NCBI RefSeq assembly: GCF_023546765.1
Contig: NZ_CP097484.1
Location: forward strand, 995,501-1,059,500
Length of the DNA: 64,000 nt
Source of the DNA: Methylobacterium tardum
Lineage (GTDB): Bacteria > Pseudomonadota > Alphaproteobacteria > Rhizobiales > Beijerinckiaceae
Direction of reading: 5' to 3'
This document shows positions 8,900-18,479 of the stretch, piece by piece (the first letter of the stretch is position 1; the number at the start of each line of letters is the position of its first letter). The notes under the pieces are model-generated. The model was not told the origin of the DNA. It did no database searches and saw nothing but the letters and a program-made list of their open reading frames with translations. The position numbers and the translations under genes are program-made.

Positions 8900-10546
8900 A
8901 TGATCGACGGAAGTTTCATGGCAAACACGGATGCATCCACATACAGCGAGCCTCATTCTCGAGCAATAACAAACGGAGTGGGGGCTTCAATTGAGAGATT
9001 CGTAAAACTTTTATCGAGGTCGAAATACGTTCTAAGTGGCTGGATTTTGTTTTGCCTAATTTTGGCGGCGTTCTATATAAACGCTACAGCGCCGGTTTAC
9101 ACCGCCACTGGCACACTTTTGCTCGATCCAAGACGAAGCACAACAATTTCGTCCGACGCACCTAGCATTGCTTCTCAAATAACATTGGACAATGCGCAGG
9201 CCGAAAGCCAGCTTCAAGTTGTTAGATCAGAGCGCCTATTGGCAAAAGTTTTTCAAGCCCTGAATTTGGAAACGGTCGGCGAGCTTCACCCCAAAGGGTT
9301 TAATGTTAGGGAGACAATAGAAGGTCTATTCAGGTTACATTCGAGCGGATTGATCAAGCAAGATGCGGATCAAAGACGCAGAGAAATCGCCGGTGCTTTT
9401 CAAAACTTCATGTCCCGGGTTGGGGCTAGACGTGTCGGACAATCATACGTTATCGAAGTTTCCTATACATCCTCCAGCCCAAACGAGGCGCGCAGACTTG
9501 CAAATGCTGTTCTATCAGCATTTTTGAGCCAACAAATTTCTTATAAGTTGGCTGCGGCGCAAAACGGCGCGGAATACCTGCAGGGGCGCATTATCTCGTT
9601 GAACAATCAATTAAAGGCAGCGGACCAAGCCCTATCTGATGGACGCGTCCCTGATAATTTCATGCCAGATGCTGACGCCCGTATCATTGGAGCGGCCTCT
9701 GAGCCACTTGGACGGGCTTGGCCTAAAAGTGGATTGATATTCGCCGCTACTTTTGCCTTTAGTACCTTTATAGGCGTGCTATTCGTTGTTATATATGGAA
9801 GCCTCGATAGAAAAATAAGATCTCCGGCCCAAGTTGAGGAAGTGCTGAAATTGAATGTAATCACATGCGGATTGCGCAAGAAAAAGCGCATCGACCGCCT
9901 CAATGCTTTGAGCATGCCCAACAAACACTCAGGTGAGCAGGCAGCTGAAAATATTCTCCATCCGGATCTTAGATCGACCATCACCGAGATAGAACTAGCG
10001 ATCACCAGCAAAGAAAAGTGGTCTGTTGGATTTATATCATGCGGCAAAAAAAGGCATGGGGCAGTTATAGTCGAAAGCTTTTTCGATATAATAAGAAGAT
10101 TTAACAAAAACTTAGTATTGGTCGATTTGTTCGAAAACATGCGAGGGCTTTTTACAGCTGAGTCCGAAGGCGTGAGAAATATTCAATTTGAAGCAGCGCC
10201 AGCAGACGCGATTGAAACTAAGAGTTTTGAGCCAATTTGGCTGATGGGTGGGGGCGGATATATCTCTGGTGCCTACATCAGAGAAGTTCGCGATACCGCA
10301 AGTACAGCGCTCAATACTCCGGCAATGATTATTAAACAGATGAATCGAGCTGTACCAATTGTGATAGATCTAGGATGTTCGGGTTTGGGAGCTGAATATC
10401 GCGCCATGACGGGCGTTATAGATCATGTATTTATCATTTGCGAATTGGGCGTAACAACTATCCCGGAATTGGCAGAAATGAAGCGAAATATTCTCAAAAG
10501 CAACTCAAAGGCGGACATCCACATCATGTTAACCTCGGAGCGTTAG
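8900..10546 (+). CDS. Wzz/ExoP-like polysaccharide co-polymerase with degenerate kinase domain
   Basis: A 548-residue inner-membrane protein controlling chain length and export. Order: cytoplasmic N-terminus, TM1 about 44-61, the Wzz domain (YTATGTLLLDPR; QLQVVRSERLL), a short periplasmic region, a proline-containing segment before TM2 at about 275-297, and a C-terminal cytoplasmic domain at the position of a BY-kinase. That domain lacks a Walker A P-loop (the equivalent is FISCGKKRHGAVIVES) and the A' aspartate cluster is altered (LVLVDLFENMRGL), and there is no Tyr-rich tail. The long coiled-coil usual between Wzz and TM2 is also much reduced. It is probably structural rather than a kinase. 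ATG 8900 or 8918 (MANTD, with GGAAG upstream) could be the start. Distinctly AT-rich compared with manC before it. Confidence 0.85.
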   Translation: MIDGSFMANTDASTYSEPHSRAITNGVGASIERFVKLLSRSKYVLSGWILFCLILAAFYINATAPVYTATGTLLLDPRRSTTISSDAPSIASQITLDNAQAESQLQVVRSERLLAKVFQALNLETVGELHPKGFNVRETIEGLFRLHSSGLIKQDADQRRREIAGAFQNFMSRVGARRVGQSYVIEVSYTSSSPNEARRLANAVLSAFLSQQISYKLAAAQNGAEYLQGRIISLNNQLKAADQALSDGRVPDNFMPDADARIIGAASEPLGRAWPKSGLIFAATFAFSTFIGVLFVVIYGSLDRKIRSPAQVEEVLKLNVITCGLRKKKRIDRLNALSMPNKHSGEQAAENILHPDLRSTITEIELAITSKEKWSVGFISCGKKRHGAVIVESFFDIIRRFNKNLVLVDLFENMRGLFTAESEGVRNIQFEAAPADAIETKSFEPIWLMGGGGYISGAYIREVRDTASTALNTPAMIIKQMNRAVPIVIDLGCSGLGAEYRAMTGVIDHVFIICELGVTTIPELAEMKRNILKSNSKADIHIMLTSER

Positions 10547-10676
10547 GCGGATGAATTATCTGCAGTGCTCGGTCCATGACTATTGTTGGTCCCGCTTCGT
10601 CAAATCCGCGAAACTTTTCCTGAATTTGTGACTTGTCTGATCTTTGAGCGGGTTCGAAAAATAGGAGTTTGGAGGC

Positions 10677-11633
10677 ATGCTCATGGTTGGAGATTCGAGC
10701 GCACGCTTACGGACAAAAGTCGCTTATGTGGTGCTTGCACATTCCGACCCGCAGCTATTCGGCCGCCTAATCAAGCGCATTGCGGGACCTTTTGTCTCGT
10801 GCTTCGTTCATGTTGACGCGAAAGCACCGATCGAGCCGTTTTTAGCTAGCGTTGCCGACGTACCGCAAGTGTATTTCGTAAAGCCGCGACTCCGGGTAAT
10901 GTGGGCGGGTTTTAGTCAGGTGGAGTCCACGCTCCTAACAATAGAGAAAGCTCTAGAAGGAACTTGTAAAGAGTGTTCACACATTGTCATAATTTCAGGC
11001 GCGGACTATCCTTTGGCCGGAAATGAAGAAATTATAGATTTCTTTCAACGAAACAAACAAAAGCAGTTTATACGAAGATTCCTTGTGGCGAGCTGCGGTG
11101 ACAGTCGACAGCTGTGGCGAGTAAGGGGCAGACATTTTAGAGAGCTAGCAGACCGTTTTACGCACAAAAGAAAACCGCTTTTTGCTCTTGAGCAATTTCT
11201 TAAACTTTGGCCAAGAGATCTTCCGAGTGAATTCGAAATAGCGTTGGGTTCTAACTGGGTTGCGCTGACTCGCGAGTGCGCAGCATTTTGTGTAAAAGAG
11301 GCGAGAGAAAATAGGATGCTGAAAACGTTTTTTCGCCCGGCGTTTGGACCCGACGAAATGTTTTTGCATACGATTGTGCAAAACTCAGAATTCGTGAGTC
11401 AAGCTTCTCCCGTAGAGCATTACGTCGACATTACCGGTCCGGGCGGCCCATTTCACTACGGCAACGTGCATGCTCTGGTTCCTAAGGTGCCGATTGTCGA
11501 TTTAGATGAAGCCAGATCAATCGTGAGAGATCGCGGGCAAAAACTGTTCACAAGAAAGCTGTCCTCGAAGTTATCGCTTGATGTGCTGGCTTACCTCGAC
11601 TCAGTAGCAGACGTTAGCGACCAACAGTATTAA
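10677..11633 (+). CDS. GT14-type (core-2/I-branching) beta-glycosyltransferase
   Basis: A 318-residue inverting glycosyltransferase of the core-2/I-branching family (PF02485, GT14). Bacterial members are found in capsule and exopolysaccharide loci and probably add beta-linked HexNAc or xylose. Visible signatures: KVAYVVLAHSDPQLF at the N-terminus, HVDAKAP, ISGADYPL near residue 105, GSNWVALTRECAAF, the acidic FGPDEMFLHTIVQNS with the likely catalytic glutamate, and LFTRKL near the end. There is no membrane anchor. GGAGG ends about 3 bases before the ATG at 10677; an ATG two codons later is an alternative. It sits between the Wzz-like and polymerase-like genes on the same strand with short gaps, as in an operon. 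Confidence 0.82.
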   Translation: MLMVGDSSARLRTKVAYVVLAHSDPQLFGRLIKRIAGPFVSCFVHVDAKAPIEPFLASVADVPQVYFVKPRLRVMWAGFSQVESTLLTIEKALEGTCKECSHIVIISGADYPLAGNEEIIDFFQRNKQKQFIRRFLVASCGDSRQLWRVRGRHFRELADRFTHKRKPLFALEQFLKLWPRDLPSEFEIALGSNWVALTRECAAFCVKEARENRMLKTFFRPAFGPDEMFLHTIVQNSEFVSQASPVEHYVDITGPGGPFHYGNVHALVPKVPIVDLDEARSIVRDRGQKLFTRKLSSKLSLDVLAYLDSVADVSDQQY

Positions 11634-11723
11634 CTCGTCTTATGCGCGCAAACTGTCCGGCATGCAATTTCTACGTAGCTGGAGAGCTTTCGGTAGACAC
11701 TGCTGTTGGTGGGGAGATAGACT

Positions 11724-13100
11724 TTGAGCATAGCGCCAATTGGCTTGATCACTATCTTCCTCGGGATTGTTTGCCTACAGTTTGGACAGAAATCGTCGCT
11801 GTACGTTTTTCTGATCACCTGCCTGCTCGGCTCTTCTTCCGCCATAACGCTCGGCTCGAGTGGTCAAATCCAACCCGTGCACCTGTTTATCCTATTTTTA
11901 GTTCCATATCTTCTTCTATCTCAGTCAAGGTGCGTCGCCGCAATTGATGCTATAACCTTCCCAAACCCCGGTTTTTGGCTTCTGGGGTTTACAGTCGTTT
12001 CAATTTTCGCAGCTTATTTTTACCCGCGCATCTTTGAGGGTGCCACCAATATTTTTGCGGTAGGCGCTACCGAGAGTGGGCAAAGTTTGATGCTTACTCC
12101 GCTTGCTCCGGTTGGGGGCAACACGACGCAGTCAATTTATTGTATGGCTAATTTGACGTGTTTCGTTGTGGTGCTGGCCATAGTCGAATCGAAGAGCGAT
12201 ATGGTTGCTTTAGCGACTGCCTTCCTGTTTTATGGCGCGGGAAACATTATCTTTGCGTTTCTCGATGTTGTGACTTTTTATACCGGGACAGACTATTTGT
12301 TGTCAATAATCAGAAACACGACTTATGTTATGCACGTAGATGAAATCTCTAACGGTTTGAAGCGCATAGCTGGATCTTTTACTGAAGCGTCATCATTCTC
12401 GACTGCCACCCTCGGCGTGTTTGGGTATTCAAGTGTTTTGTGGCTTTATGGGGTAAAAAGTTTTTGGTCCGGATCTATTGCGCTCATTTCATTGGTTATG
12501 CTTCTAATATCGACTTCCTCGACAGCAATTGTCTGCGCGCCCGCCGTGCTGGCGTTACTTTACTTTTTAGCCATGAAGGAAGCGTCCTCTTCCAACGTCT
12601 CTGCTAGTGCCATCGTCGTGGTCGTCGGAATCCCATGTTTAATTCTGTCTACGGCGTTGTTGCTTGCTATCAACCAGACCTATCTGGAAGGTTTGAATGA
12701 TTTTCTGGCGACGTTGATCTTTGACAAAGCACAGAGCCAGTCTGGGTTGGAGCGCGCGGGATGGAATGCTGCGGCTCTCCAAAATTTTATAGATACACGG
12801 TTTTTGGGCGCGGGCTTAGGAAGCGTGAGGGCATCCAGCTTTATACTTGCTCTCCTCTCAAACGTCGGAGTTCCAGGCGCGATTTTGTTTTTTTTGTTTC
12901 TGTTTTCAGTGCTGTTCCGCAAATCAGATGTCACCGACGGCTTGTCGCCGGTGCGGTCAGCTGCGAAAATTGGAATGCTTGGGCTTTTGATGTCGTCTAT
13001 AGTTTCTGGCGCACTAGTGGATCTCGGTTTTCAATTTTATTTGTTTTCTGCCCTGGCTTGTTCCGAAAAAAAAACGAGTACCAGGTTCTCGTCGCAGTAG
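11724..13100 (+). CDS. O-antigen/exopolysaccharide polymerase-like membrane protein (Wzy-like)
   Basis: A 458-residue polytopic inner-membrane protein with roughly ten to twelve hydrophobic segments and a large polar loop in the middle (around residues 100-130 and again near 305-340), the topology of Wzy polymerases and O-antigen ligases. These proteins vary greatly in sequence, so the call rests on topology and context: it is co-oriented with the Wzz-like gene and next to glycosyltransferases, and no other polymerase candidate exists in the window. A TTG start at 11724 follows GGGGAG at a suitable distance. The 3' end runs into an IS5 fragment 15 bp later. The last residues (KKTSTRFSSQ) could be changed by that insertion. 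Markedly AT-rich. Confidence 0.72.
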   Translation: MSIAPIGLITIFLGIVCLQFGQKSSLYVFLITCLLGSSSAITLGSSGQIQPVHLFILFLVPYLLLSQSRCVAAIDAITFPNPGFWLLGFTVVSIFAAYFYPRIFEGATNIFAVGATESGQSLMLTPLAPVGGNTTQSIYCMANLTCFVVVLAIVESKSDMVALATAFLFYGAGNIIFAFLDVVTFYTGTDYLLSIIRNTTYVMHVDEISNGLKRIAGSFTEASSFSTATLGVFGYSSVLWLYGVKSFWSGSIALISLVMLLISTSSTAIVCAPAVLALLYFLAMKEASSSNVSASAIVVVVGIPCLILSTALLLAINQTYLEGLNDFLATLIFDKAQSQSGLERAGWNAAALQNFIDTRFLGAGLGSVRASSFILALLSNVGVPGAILFFLFLFSVLFRKSDVTDGLSPVRSAAKIGMLGLLMSSIVSGALVDLGFQFYLFSALACSEKKTSTRFSSQ

Positions 13101-13115
13101 CTGTGTCTTTGTGAA

Positions 13116-13376
13116 GTGAGCGCCGACGAGGGCTACGACGCCGATTGGCTGCGCGCTGACCTACGCAGAAGCGGCATCAGGCCGGTCATCCCGGGCAAGC
13201 GCGGCCGCAAGAGAAGGATCCGCCGCGACAAGCGGCGCTACCGGGAGCGCTGGCGTATCCAGGCGACGTTCAACCGCCTCAAGGACTTCCGCCGCATCGC
13301 CACCCGGTACGACAAGCTCGCCCGCAACTACGCCTCAGCCGTCGCCCTGGCTGCCGTCATCGCCTTCTGGTGCTGA
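13116..13376 (+). pseudogene. IS5-family transposase, C-terminal fragment
   Basis: The final 86 codons of an IS5-type (DDE) transposase: ADEGYDADWLRADLRR, PVIPGKRGRKRR, then TFNRLKDFRRIATRYDKLARN, which carries the closing part of the DDE/YREK signature. The N-terminal half, including the first catalytic Asp, is missing. A second, independent IS5 fragment with the same terminal motif lies at 16155-16313. Confidence 0.85.
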
Positions 13377-13390
13377 TCGAGTCCACAGCC

Positions 13391-13460
13391 CCTCCTGTAC
13401 CAGGAGCGCCAGGCCGTTCATGCCGTAGCGCATATCGGTGAAGTCTGCGGCATCCAGACC
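13391..13460 (-). pseudogene. IS66 tnpB fragment
   Basis: On the minus strand a short stretch reads ADFTDMRYGMNGLALLVQEG, matching the [15 protein letters not shown] signature of IS66 TnpB (compare the better preserved copy at 18130-18315). The frame is not otherwise conserved. A small relic directly after the IS5 fragment. Confidence 0.6.
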
Positions 13461-13726
13461 TGGGCAGCCGACGGGACCGGAATCATCGCCGGTCCAGCCC
13501 GTCGAGAACACGGGTGAGCGCTGCGGCATCCACGCCGGCGTTGACGACGACGCGTCGACCCCGGCCCAGCACGATCACCATCCCGATGACGGCACTAGCA
13601 ACGACCGGTACGGTGGCGGCCCGTCCTTCATTCGGTAGCTCGGCGTTCGCGCGAACGTTGTCCGAACTGCTTCTGTGCCCTAGCTTCAACAACAGAGGAC
13701 TGGCAGCTAACAGCTTAGAGAACTAC

Positions 13727-14482
13727 ATGAAGATCTCAATCATTACTCCCGTCTTAAATGCGGAGCGTTACATTATAAAATGCATCGAGAATGTAAAATC
13801 AGTCAATGCGGGTGATATTGAGCATATTATTGTCGATGGCGGATCTACCGATCGAACAATTGAGCTCATCGAAGTCTTTCAGAAAAAGTATGAGTTGTTG
13901 AAACTCATCAAGGGTCCGGATAAAGGTCAATCTGATGCCATGAATAAAGGGGCGCGATCAGCAACTGCGCCTATCATCGGTATGCTAAACGTAGACGATA
14001 CCTATGAAAACAACGCCATCGACGAAGCTTGTTTTATATTAAAGCAACAGATGTCACCGTCGTTAGTGGTTGCAAATTGTAAGGTTTTAGATGAGGATGG
14101 ACGGTTTTTATTTTGGAATAAACCTTCTGACCTAAGATTGAAGCGACTTTTACTGGGAGGTGACGTAGCGCAGTTCCCAGCTAACCCAAGTGCCTATTTT
14201 TACCATGCCGCTGTTCATGATATAATCGGTTATTACGATGAGAATGAGCACTATGCTATGGATGTAGACTTCATCTTTGCGTGCTCGGCGAAAGTGAATG
14301 TGCTATACCATAATGCGCACTGGGGTAATTTTTATATGCGCGCTGACAATAAAACCGCAGTCGATCTGCCAAATTCACGTCGAAGAATTCGATTATTGAA
14401 ACGTAAATATTTCAAAAAACTATCATTGACCGATAAACTATATGTGCTATTTAATGTGATATATCGCAAAGTGTCAAGATAG
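13727..14482 (+). CDS. Glycosyltransferase family 2 (GT-A)
   Basis: A 251-residue inverting GT-A enzyme. MKISIITPVLNAERYI opens the nucleotide-binding domain, followed by HIIVDGGSTDRTIE, KGPDKGQSDAMNKGA and the DxD-type metal site in MLNVDDTYE, a layout close to WcaA/PGL-type GT2 enzymes that act on lipid-linked sugars. The ATG at 13727 was chosen because the motif begins there; the upstream open frame is IS debris. No membrane segment. The gene is AT-rich and bounded by IS remnants on both sides, so its original operon context is lost. Confidence 0.87.
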   Translation: MKISIITPVLNAERYIIKCIENVKSVNAGDIEHIIVDGGSTDRTIELIEVFQKKYELLKLIKGPDKGQSDAMNKGARSATAPIIGMLNVDDTYENNAIDEACFILKQQMSPSLVVANCKVLDEDGRFLFWNKPSDLRLKRLLLGGDVAQFPANPSAYFYHAAVHDIIGYYDENEHYAMDVDFIFACSAKVNVLYHNAHWGNFYMRADNKTAVDLPNSRRRIRLLKRKYFKKLSLTDKLYVLFNVIYRKVSR

Positions 14483-14834
14483 CTGCACATAAATCTGATT
14501 ATGAGGCGGGTTCTCAGACGCGTTGAGTAATGCAGCTTATCTTGTAGAACTTAGTTGCGCATTGTGTTGCAGCCCACGGCGTGGATGCAGTGGCCGCCGA
14601 GCATTGGCTCTCTTGCCTTCGGCATCGGCACGAGCGGTCTTAGCGACCGCGTCGCTCTCGAAGCTCTCGGAGACCGAGATGCCGACAATGACCGGGAAGC
14701 GCTGGCGACGGCGGCCTTCAGCTGAGCGACATCGACCGCTACCCGCTGGTAGCTCGTAACCTTCGTCTGAGTGGCATCTTTTGGCTGACCGGTTAAGCGG
14801 GGGATAGGTAGCGCCCGAGGAGCTCCGTCAGATT
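14483..14834. other. Gene-free stretch before an IS66 relic
   Basis: No gene or clear IS motif was recognised. The composition shifts from AT-rich (glycosyltransferase tail) to GC-rich near 14570, which probably marks the edge of the inserted mobile DNA that continues as the IS66 relic at 14835. Confidence 0.4.
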
Positions 14835-16150
14835 TTGATGTCAGGGCGAGTGGGTATGTCGGAGCCGACCCGGCGCTTGGAGCTGTTCACCGGGGCTGGC
14901 CGGCGGCGGACGTGGACGGATGAGGAGAAGGCCGCCATCATCACCGAGAGTGACGGGCGAGGCACCTCGGCCAGCGCGGTGGCACGCCGACACGGACTGA
15001 GCGCCTCGCAGCTGTTCACGTGGCGGCGTCTGGCGCGTCAGGCTGGGAGGCTCGATGACCGGACCACACAGCGCCACCGCTTCGGACGTCGCGCCGAGAG
15101 CCTGCTTGAGGATCAACTCCTGTTCGGGCTGGATGAGGCCGAGCAGGTCGAGGCCGCGGGCTTTGCCGCCGAGGAGAGCGAGCCCACCAAGAACGAGGAG
15201 AGCGAGCCCGCCAAGAAGGAGGCCCGGAGGGCCAAGCGGCGCACGAACCGTGGGGCGCTCTCCGCTCACCTGCCGCGGGTCGAGTGCCTCGCCGATATCG
15301 ACAGCACCGCCAGTCCGTGCTGCGCAGGGACCCTACACCGGATCGGTGAGGACGTGTCCGAGTGCCTCGACGTGGTGCCGGCTTAAAGTACGAGTGCTGG
15401 TGATCCGCCGCCCGCGCTAAGCGTGCCGGGCTTGCGGGGACGCGGTCGTGCAGGCCCCGACGCCGGGGCGGCTGATCGAGGGCGGTCTACCGACCGCCGC
15501 TCTCGTCGCGCAGGTGCTCGTCTCCAAATACGCCGACCACCTGCCGCTCTACCGGCAGGCGCAGATCTTCGCCCGCCAGGGCGTCAGCCTGGATCGCCAG
15601 ACACTGGCCGACTGGGTCGGACGCGCCGCCTTCTTGGCTACCGGCCCGTGCACGAGCGGCTCTTGGAGACGCTCAAGCGCTCGGGCAAGCTGTTTGCCGA
15701 CGAGACCACGGCACCGGTGCTCGATCCGGGCCGCGGCCGCACCAAGACCAGCCAGCTTTGGGCGTATGCGCGCGATGACCGACCCTGGGGCGGGACGGAT
15801 CCGCCCGGCGTCGCCTACGTCTACGCCCCCGACCGCACGGCTGGACGACCGATCGCGCATCTCTGCGGGTTTGCAGGCGTCTCCAGGTCGACGGCTATGC
15901 GGCCTATGAGAGCTTGGCCAAGGGCGGCGCCGTGCAGCTGGCCTAAAGCTGGAGCCATGTGCGTCGGCACTTCTATGACCTCGCCGCCGCCTCGCCGATC
16001 GCGACGGAGACGCTCTCCCGCATCGCCGTGCTCTAGCGGATCGAGGCGAGATCCGCGGTCGCCCGGCCGAGGAGCGACGGGCGGCCCGTCAGGAACGAAG
16101 CCGGCCCATGATCGAGGCGCTCCAAGCTTGGTTGCGCGAGAAGCTCGGCC
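14835..16150 (+). mobile_element. IS66 relic: tnpA fused to tnpC by internal deletion
   Basis: Starts as IS66 TnpA (RTWTDEEKAAIITES, SAVARRHGLSASQLFTWRR). After about 70 codons it passes in frame into the TnpC N-terminus (RHRFGRRAESLLEDQLLFGL, RRTNRGALSAHLPRVECL, TLHRIGEDVSE), with tnpB and the tnpA tail missing. A stop at about 15384 and later frame changes break the rest. Recognisable TnpC continues in pieces: SKYADHLPLYRQAQIFARQ, KLFADETTAPVLDPG (catalytic Asp region), WAYARDDRPWGG, WSHVRRHFYDLAA, an in-frame TAG near 16035, and MIEALQAWLREKL. The end is replaced by an IS5 fragment. Inactive. Confidence 0.85.
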
Positions 16151-16154
16151 TCCT

Positions 16155-16313
16155 GACCCGCACACCATCGAACGCATGTTCGGGCGCCTGAAGGACTTCC
16201 GCCGCATCGACACCCGTTACGATCGGCTAGCCCGAAACTACCTCGCTGTCCTCTGTCTTGCGGCTACCGTCTGCTATTGGTCTCTGAGTCCGAATGGTAG
16301 CGCTCGCGCCCGT
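16155..16313 (+). pseudogene. IS5-family transposase terminal fragment
   Basis: Reads PHTIERMFGRLKDFRRIDTR and YDRLARNYLAVLCLAATVCYW, the last 45 or so codons of an IS5-type transposase, joined directly to the IS66 TnpC relic. Different in sequence from the IS5 fragment at 13116. Confidence 0.8.
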
Positions 16314-16397
16314 TCTGTTATACCCCTTCTAGAATAAGGACCGGTTATGAGATGCATTGCTGTGGCGAGTGCTGCGATTTCCAACAGCGGAGAGTAA

Positions 16398-17381
16398 ATG
16401 CTAATGAAGGCTGCGAAGAATTCTGCGTTCTGTTATGTTACGGATATTTCGTATCTAGCTCCCACATTAATCTCAATTTCATCGCTAAGAAAAAAGCTAT
16501 CTACCTTCTTACCTGTAACTTTAGTCCTAACATTGAAAGAAAATGAAAGCGTGTCAGACTTAGAGGAGGTTTTTAACCAACTTTCTATTCACGTTATACG
16601 TATTGATGCTAAGGATGTGGAAGGGATTTCTAAAGTCTGGGCACCAGGGCATGTCTCAAGAGCAGCGCTCGGACGTCTTCTTCTGCACGACATCCTTCCA
16701 ACCGATATTGAGCGAATAGTATACCTTGATGGAGATACCGTCGTATTAAACGATCTTCTTGAGTTGGCACTCGCACCAATGTCCAGCGGGACTGTGGGGA
16801 TGGTCGAAGACGCGATCTCGTTTTTTAGAAATGATAAATCAGATAACGGGCGATCGACCCGAGAGCACTTAAGCCGGATCGGCTTAAAGCCAGATGATCC
16901 ATACGGCAATTCAGGAGTTATGGTTGCCAATCGAGAAGATTGGAAGAGTCTCTCGCTTGATGCGCTCGAATACTTACAGCATTCATCCGAGTGCTGTCCA
17001 CCTTATCACGATCAGAGCGCAATTAACGCTGTTATTGGGCGTCGGCGTGCTTGCCTTTCAACCAGATGGAATTGTCAATCACGCTTTGCGCAATGGGATG
17101 ACACCGCTCTTTCAAAGGCTTCGCTTTTGCATTTTACTGGTGCAAAAAAGCCTTGGATGGGATCGGTTTACCCCTGGCAACCCATCTTTGCCGAAATTAA
17201 CGAGCTGAGGGACGGCTTGAATATACCTAGTTTGCCGCTGAAAACTATGAGCGCCGATGAATTAATCTCTTACAACTCGCAATTTATTCGTCCAGCCTCC
17301 ATTTTGCGGAAGTATTTTGATCTCAGGCTCCGGCGCAGGCCTCAACTCATATCAAAGTACGACAACACCTGCATCATATAG
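16398..17381 (+). CDS. Glycosyltransferase family 8 (LgtC/glycogenin-like)
   Basis: A 327-residue retaining GT-A enzyme. Signatures in order: AFCYVTDISYLAPTLISISS at the N-terminus, SRAALGRLLLHDILP, the metal-binding DxD in YLDGDTVVLND, NSGVMVANREDW, YHDQSAINAV and HFTGAKKPW, all typical of the GT8 family that includes galactosyl- and glucosyltransferases of LPS and capsule loci. Start ATG 16398 follows GGAG; an ATG two codons on is an alternative. AT-rich and flanked by IS relics on both sides. Likely adds a hexose to the repeat unit; donor unknown. Confidence 0.88.
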   Translation: MLMKAAKNSAFCYVTDISYLAPTLISISSLRKKLSTFLPVTLVLTLKENESVSDLEEVFNQLSIHVIRIDAKDVEGISKVWAPGHVSRAALGRLLLHDILPTDIERIVYLDGDTVVLNDLLELALAPMSSGTVGMVEDAISFFRNDKSDNGRSTREHLSRIGLKPDDPYGNSGVMVANREDWKSLSLDALEYLQHSSECCPPYHDQSAINAVIGRRRACLSTRWNCQSRFAQWDDTALSKASLLHFTGAKKPWMGSVYPWQPIFAEINELRDGLNIPSLPLKTMSADELISYNSQFIRPASILRKYFDLRLRRRPQLISKYDNTCII

Positions 17382-17739
17382 GTGCGCGCATATTAAGCGA
17401 TCCATGGGCGCAACTATTCACAAGGCATCACTTGTCTTAGAATTGCGAAATGGCGCAAAGATTTTGATGGACGGGAAAAATATCTTCCTGATTTTCCGTG
17501 ATACCTATGATACATGAAAGGCGATGCGGCTCATTCAGGCATGATTGAAATATATGGCCTGTCCCTCCTATATTCCTATTCGGTCATCTGTGAGACACTG
17601 CTTGAAAATGGGCTGAACAGCTAATTTTTTGGGTGAGCAGCAAACATCACTGGTGTTAGGGGAGTGTAAGCGCTCGCTGACGGGCGCCTTGTGCGATGAG
17701 ATCCTGGACTTGGATACAGAGCTGTCGCGAAGGCCTGTA
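17382..17739. other. Gene-free stretch between the GT8 gene and an IS66 relic
   Basis: No coding or RNA feature could be supported. The first ~200 bp are AT-rich like the GT8 gene; composition turns GC-rich around 17650 toward the IS66 relic. Confidence 0.4.
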
Positions 17740-18440
17740 TCCGCCCTATGTCTGGACCTACGATCTCGCCCCATATCGTCGTAGCCGGCACGCGTCGCTC
17801 GTGGACGCGCGAGGACAAGCGGGCGATCCTCGCTGAGGCGGAGAGCACCACCGCCTCGGTCTCTCCGTGGCGCGTCGCCATGGTCTGACGCCATCGCTCT
17901 TCTTCCGCTGGCGGCGCGAGGCCTGGGACGAAGAGCGTGCAGCCTCCTTGCCGGTTCAGCCTACTTTCGTTCCGCTCGCGCTGCCGGCGCCGCCGAGACC
18001 GCCGGCGTGTGACCAGTCTCTGCCGCGCTGCGCCATCGAGGCGGAACTGGCCGACGGTCATAGGCTCCGTGCCGAGGCCGGGGCTGATCCAGCCCTGGTG
18101 CGAGATCTTCTCGCGGCGCTGCTGGATCGATGATCCCCGTTCCCTTGGGCTTGCGCGTGTGGTTGGCCACCGGTCACACGGACATGAGGAAGGGCTTCGA
18201 CGGGCTTGCCGCGCTGGTGCAGGACCACCTGCACCGCGATCCGTTCTCCGGACAGGTCTTCGTGTTCCGCGGCCGTGCGGGGCGGCTGATCAAGGTCCTG
18301 AGGTGGGACGGTTAGGGGTTGTGCCTCTTCTCGAAGCGGCTGGAGAAGGGCCGCTTCGTCTGGCCGGGGATGGCGGGGGCCGCGGTGGCGCTCACACCGG
18401 CCCAGCTCGCGATGCTGCTGGAGGGGATCGACTGGCGGGC
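17740..18440 (+). mobile_element. IS66 relic: tnpA (frameshifted) and tnpB (premature stop)
   Basis: TnpA begins near 17749 (GTRRSWTREDKRAILAEAES), shifts frame at about 17862 and resumes as SVARRHGLTPSLFFRWRREA to a stop at 18133. TnpB starts at 18130, overlapping by 4 bases, with [20 protein letters not shown] and [19 protein letters not shown] at 18313-18315 sits where a Gln codon is expected (WDGQGLCLF), after which the same frame goes on GLCLFSKRLEKGRFVWP to about 18440. tnpC is absent. This gives a dead IS66 with two independent lesions. Confidence 0.85.
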
Positions 18441-18479
18441 ACGCGACCGGGCTCGGTGGCGAAATCCCCGTCGATCCTG

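Noticed and set aside
13116..13376. An 86-codon stand-alone gene after the polymerase
   Set aside because: It is the C-terminus of an IS5 transposase (RLKDFRRIATRYDKLARN), so it was called as a fragment and not as a gene.
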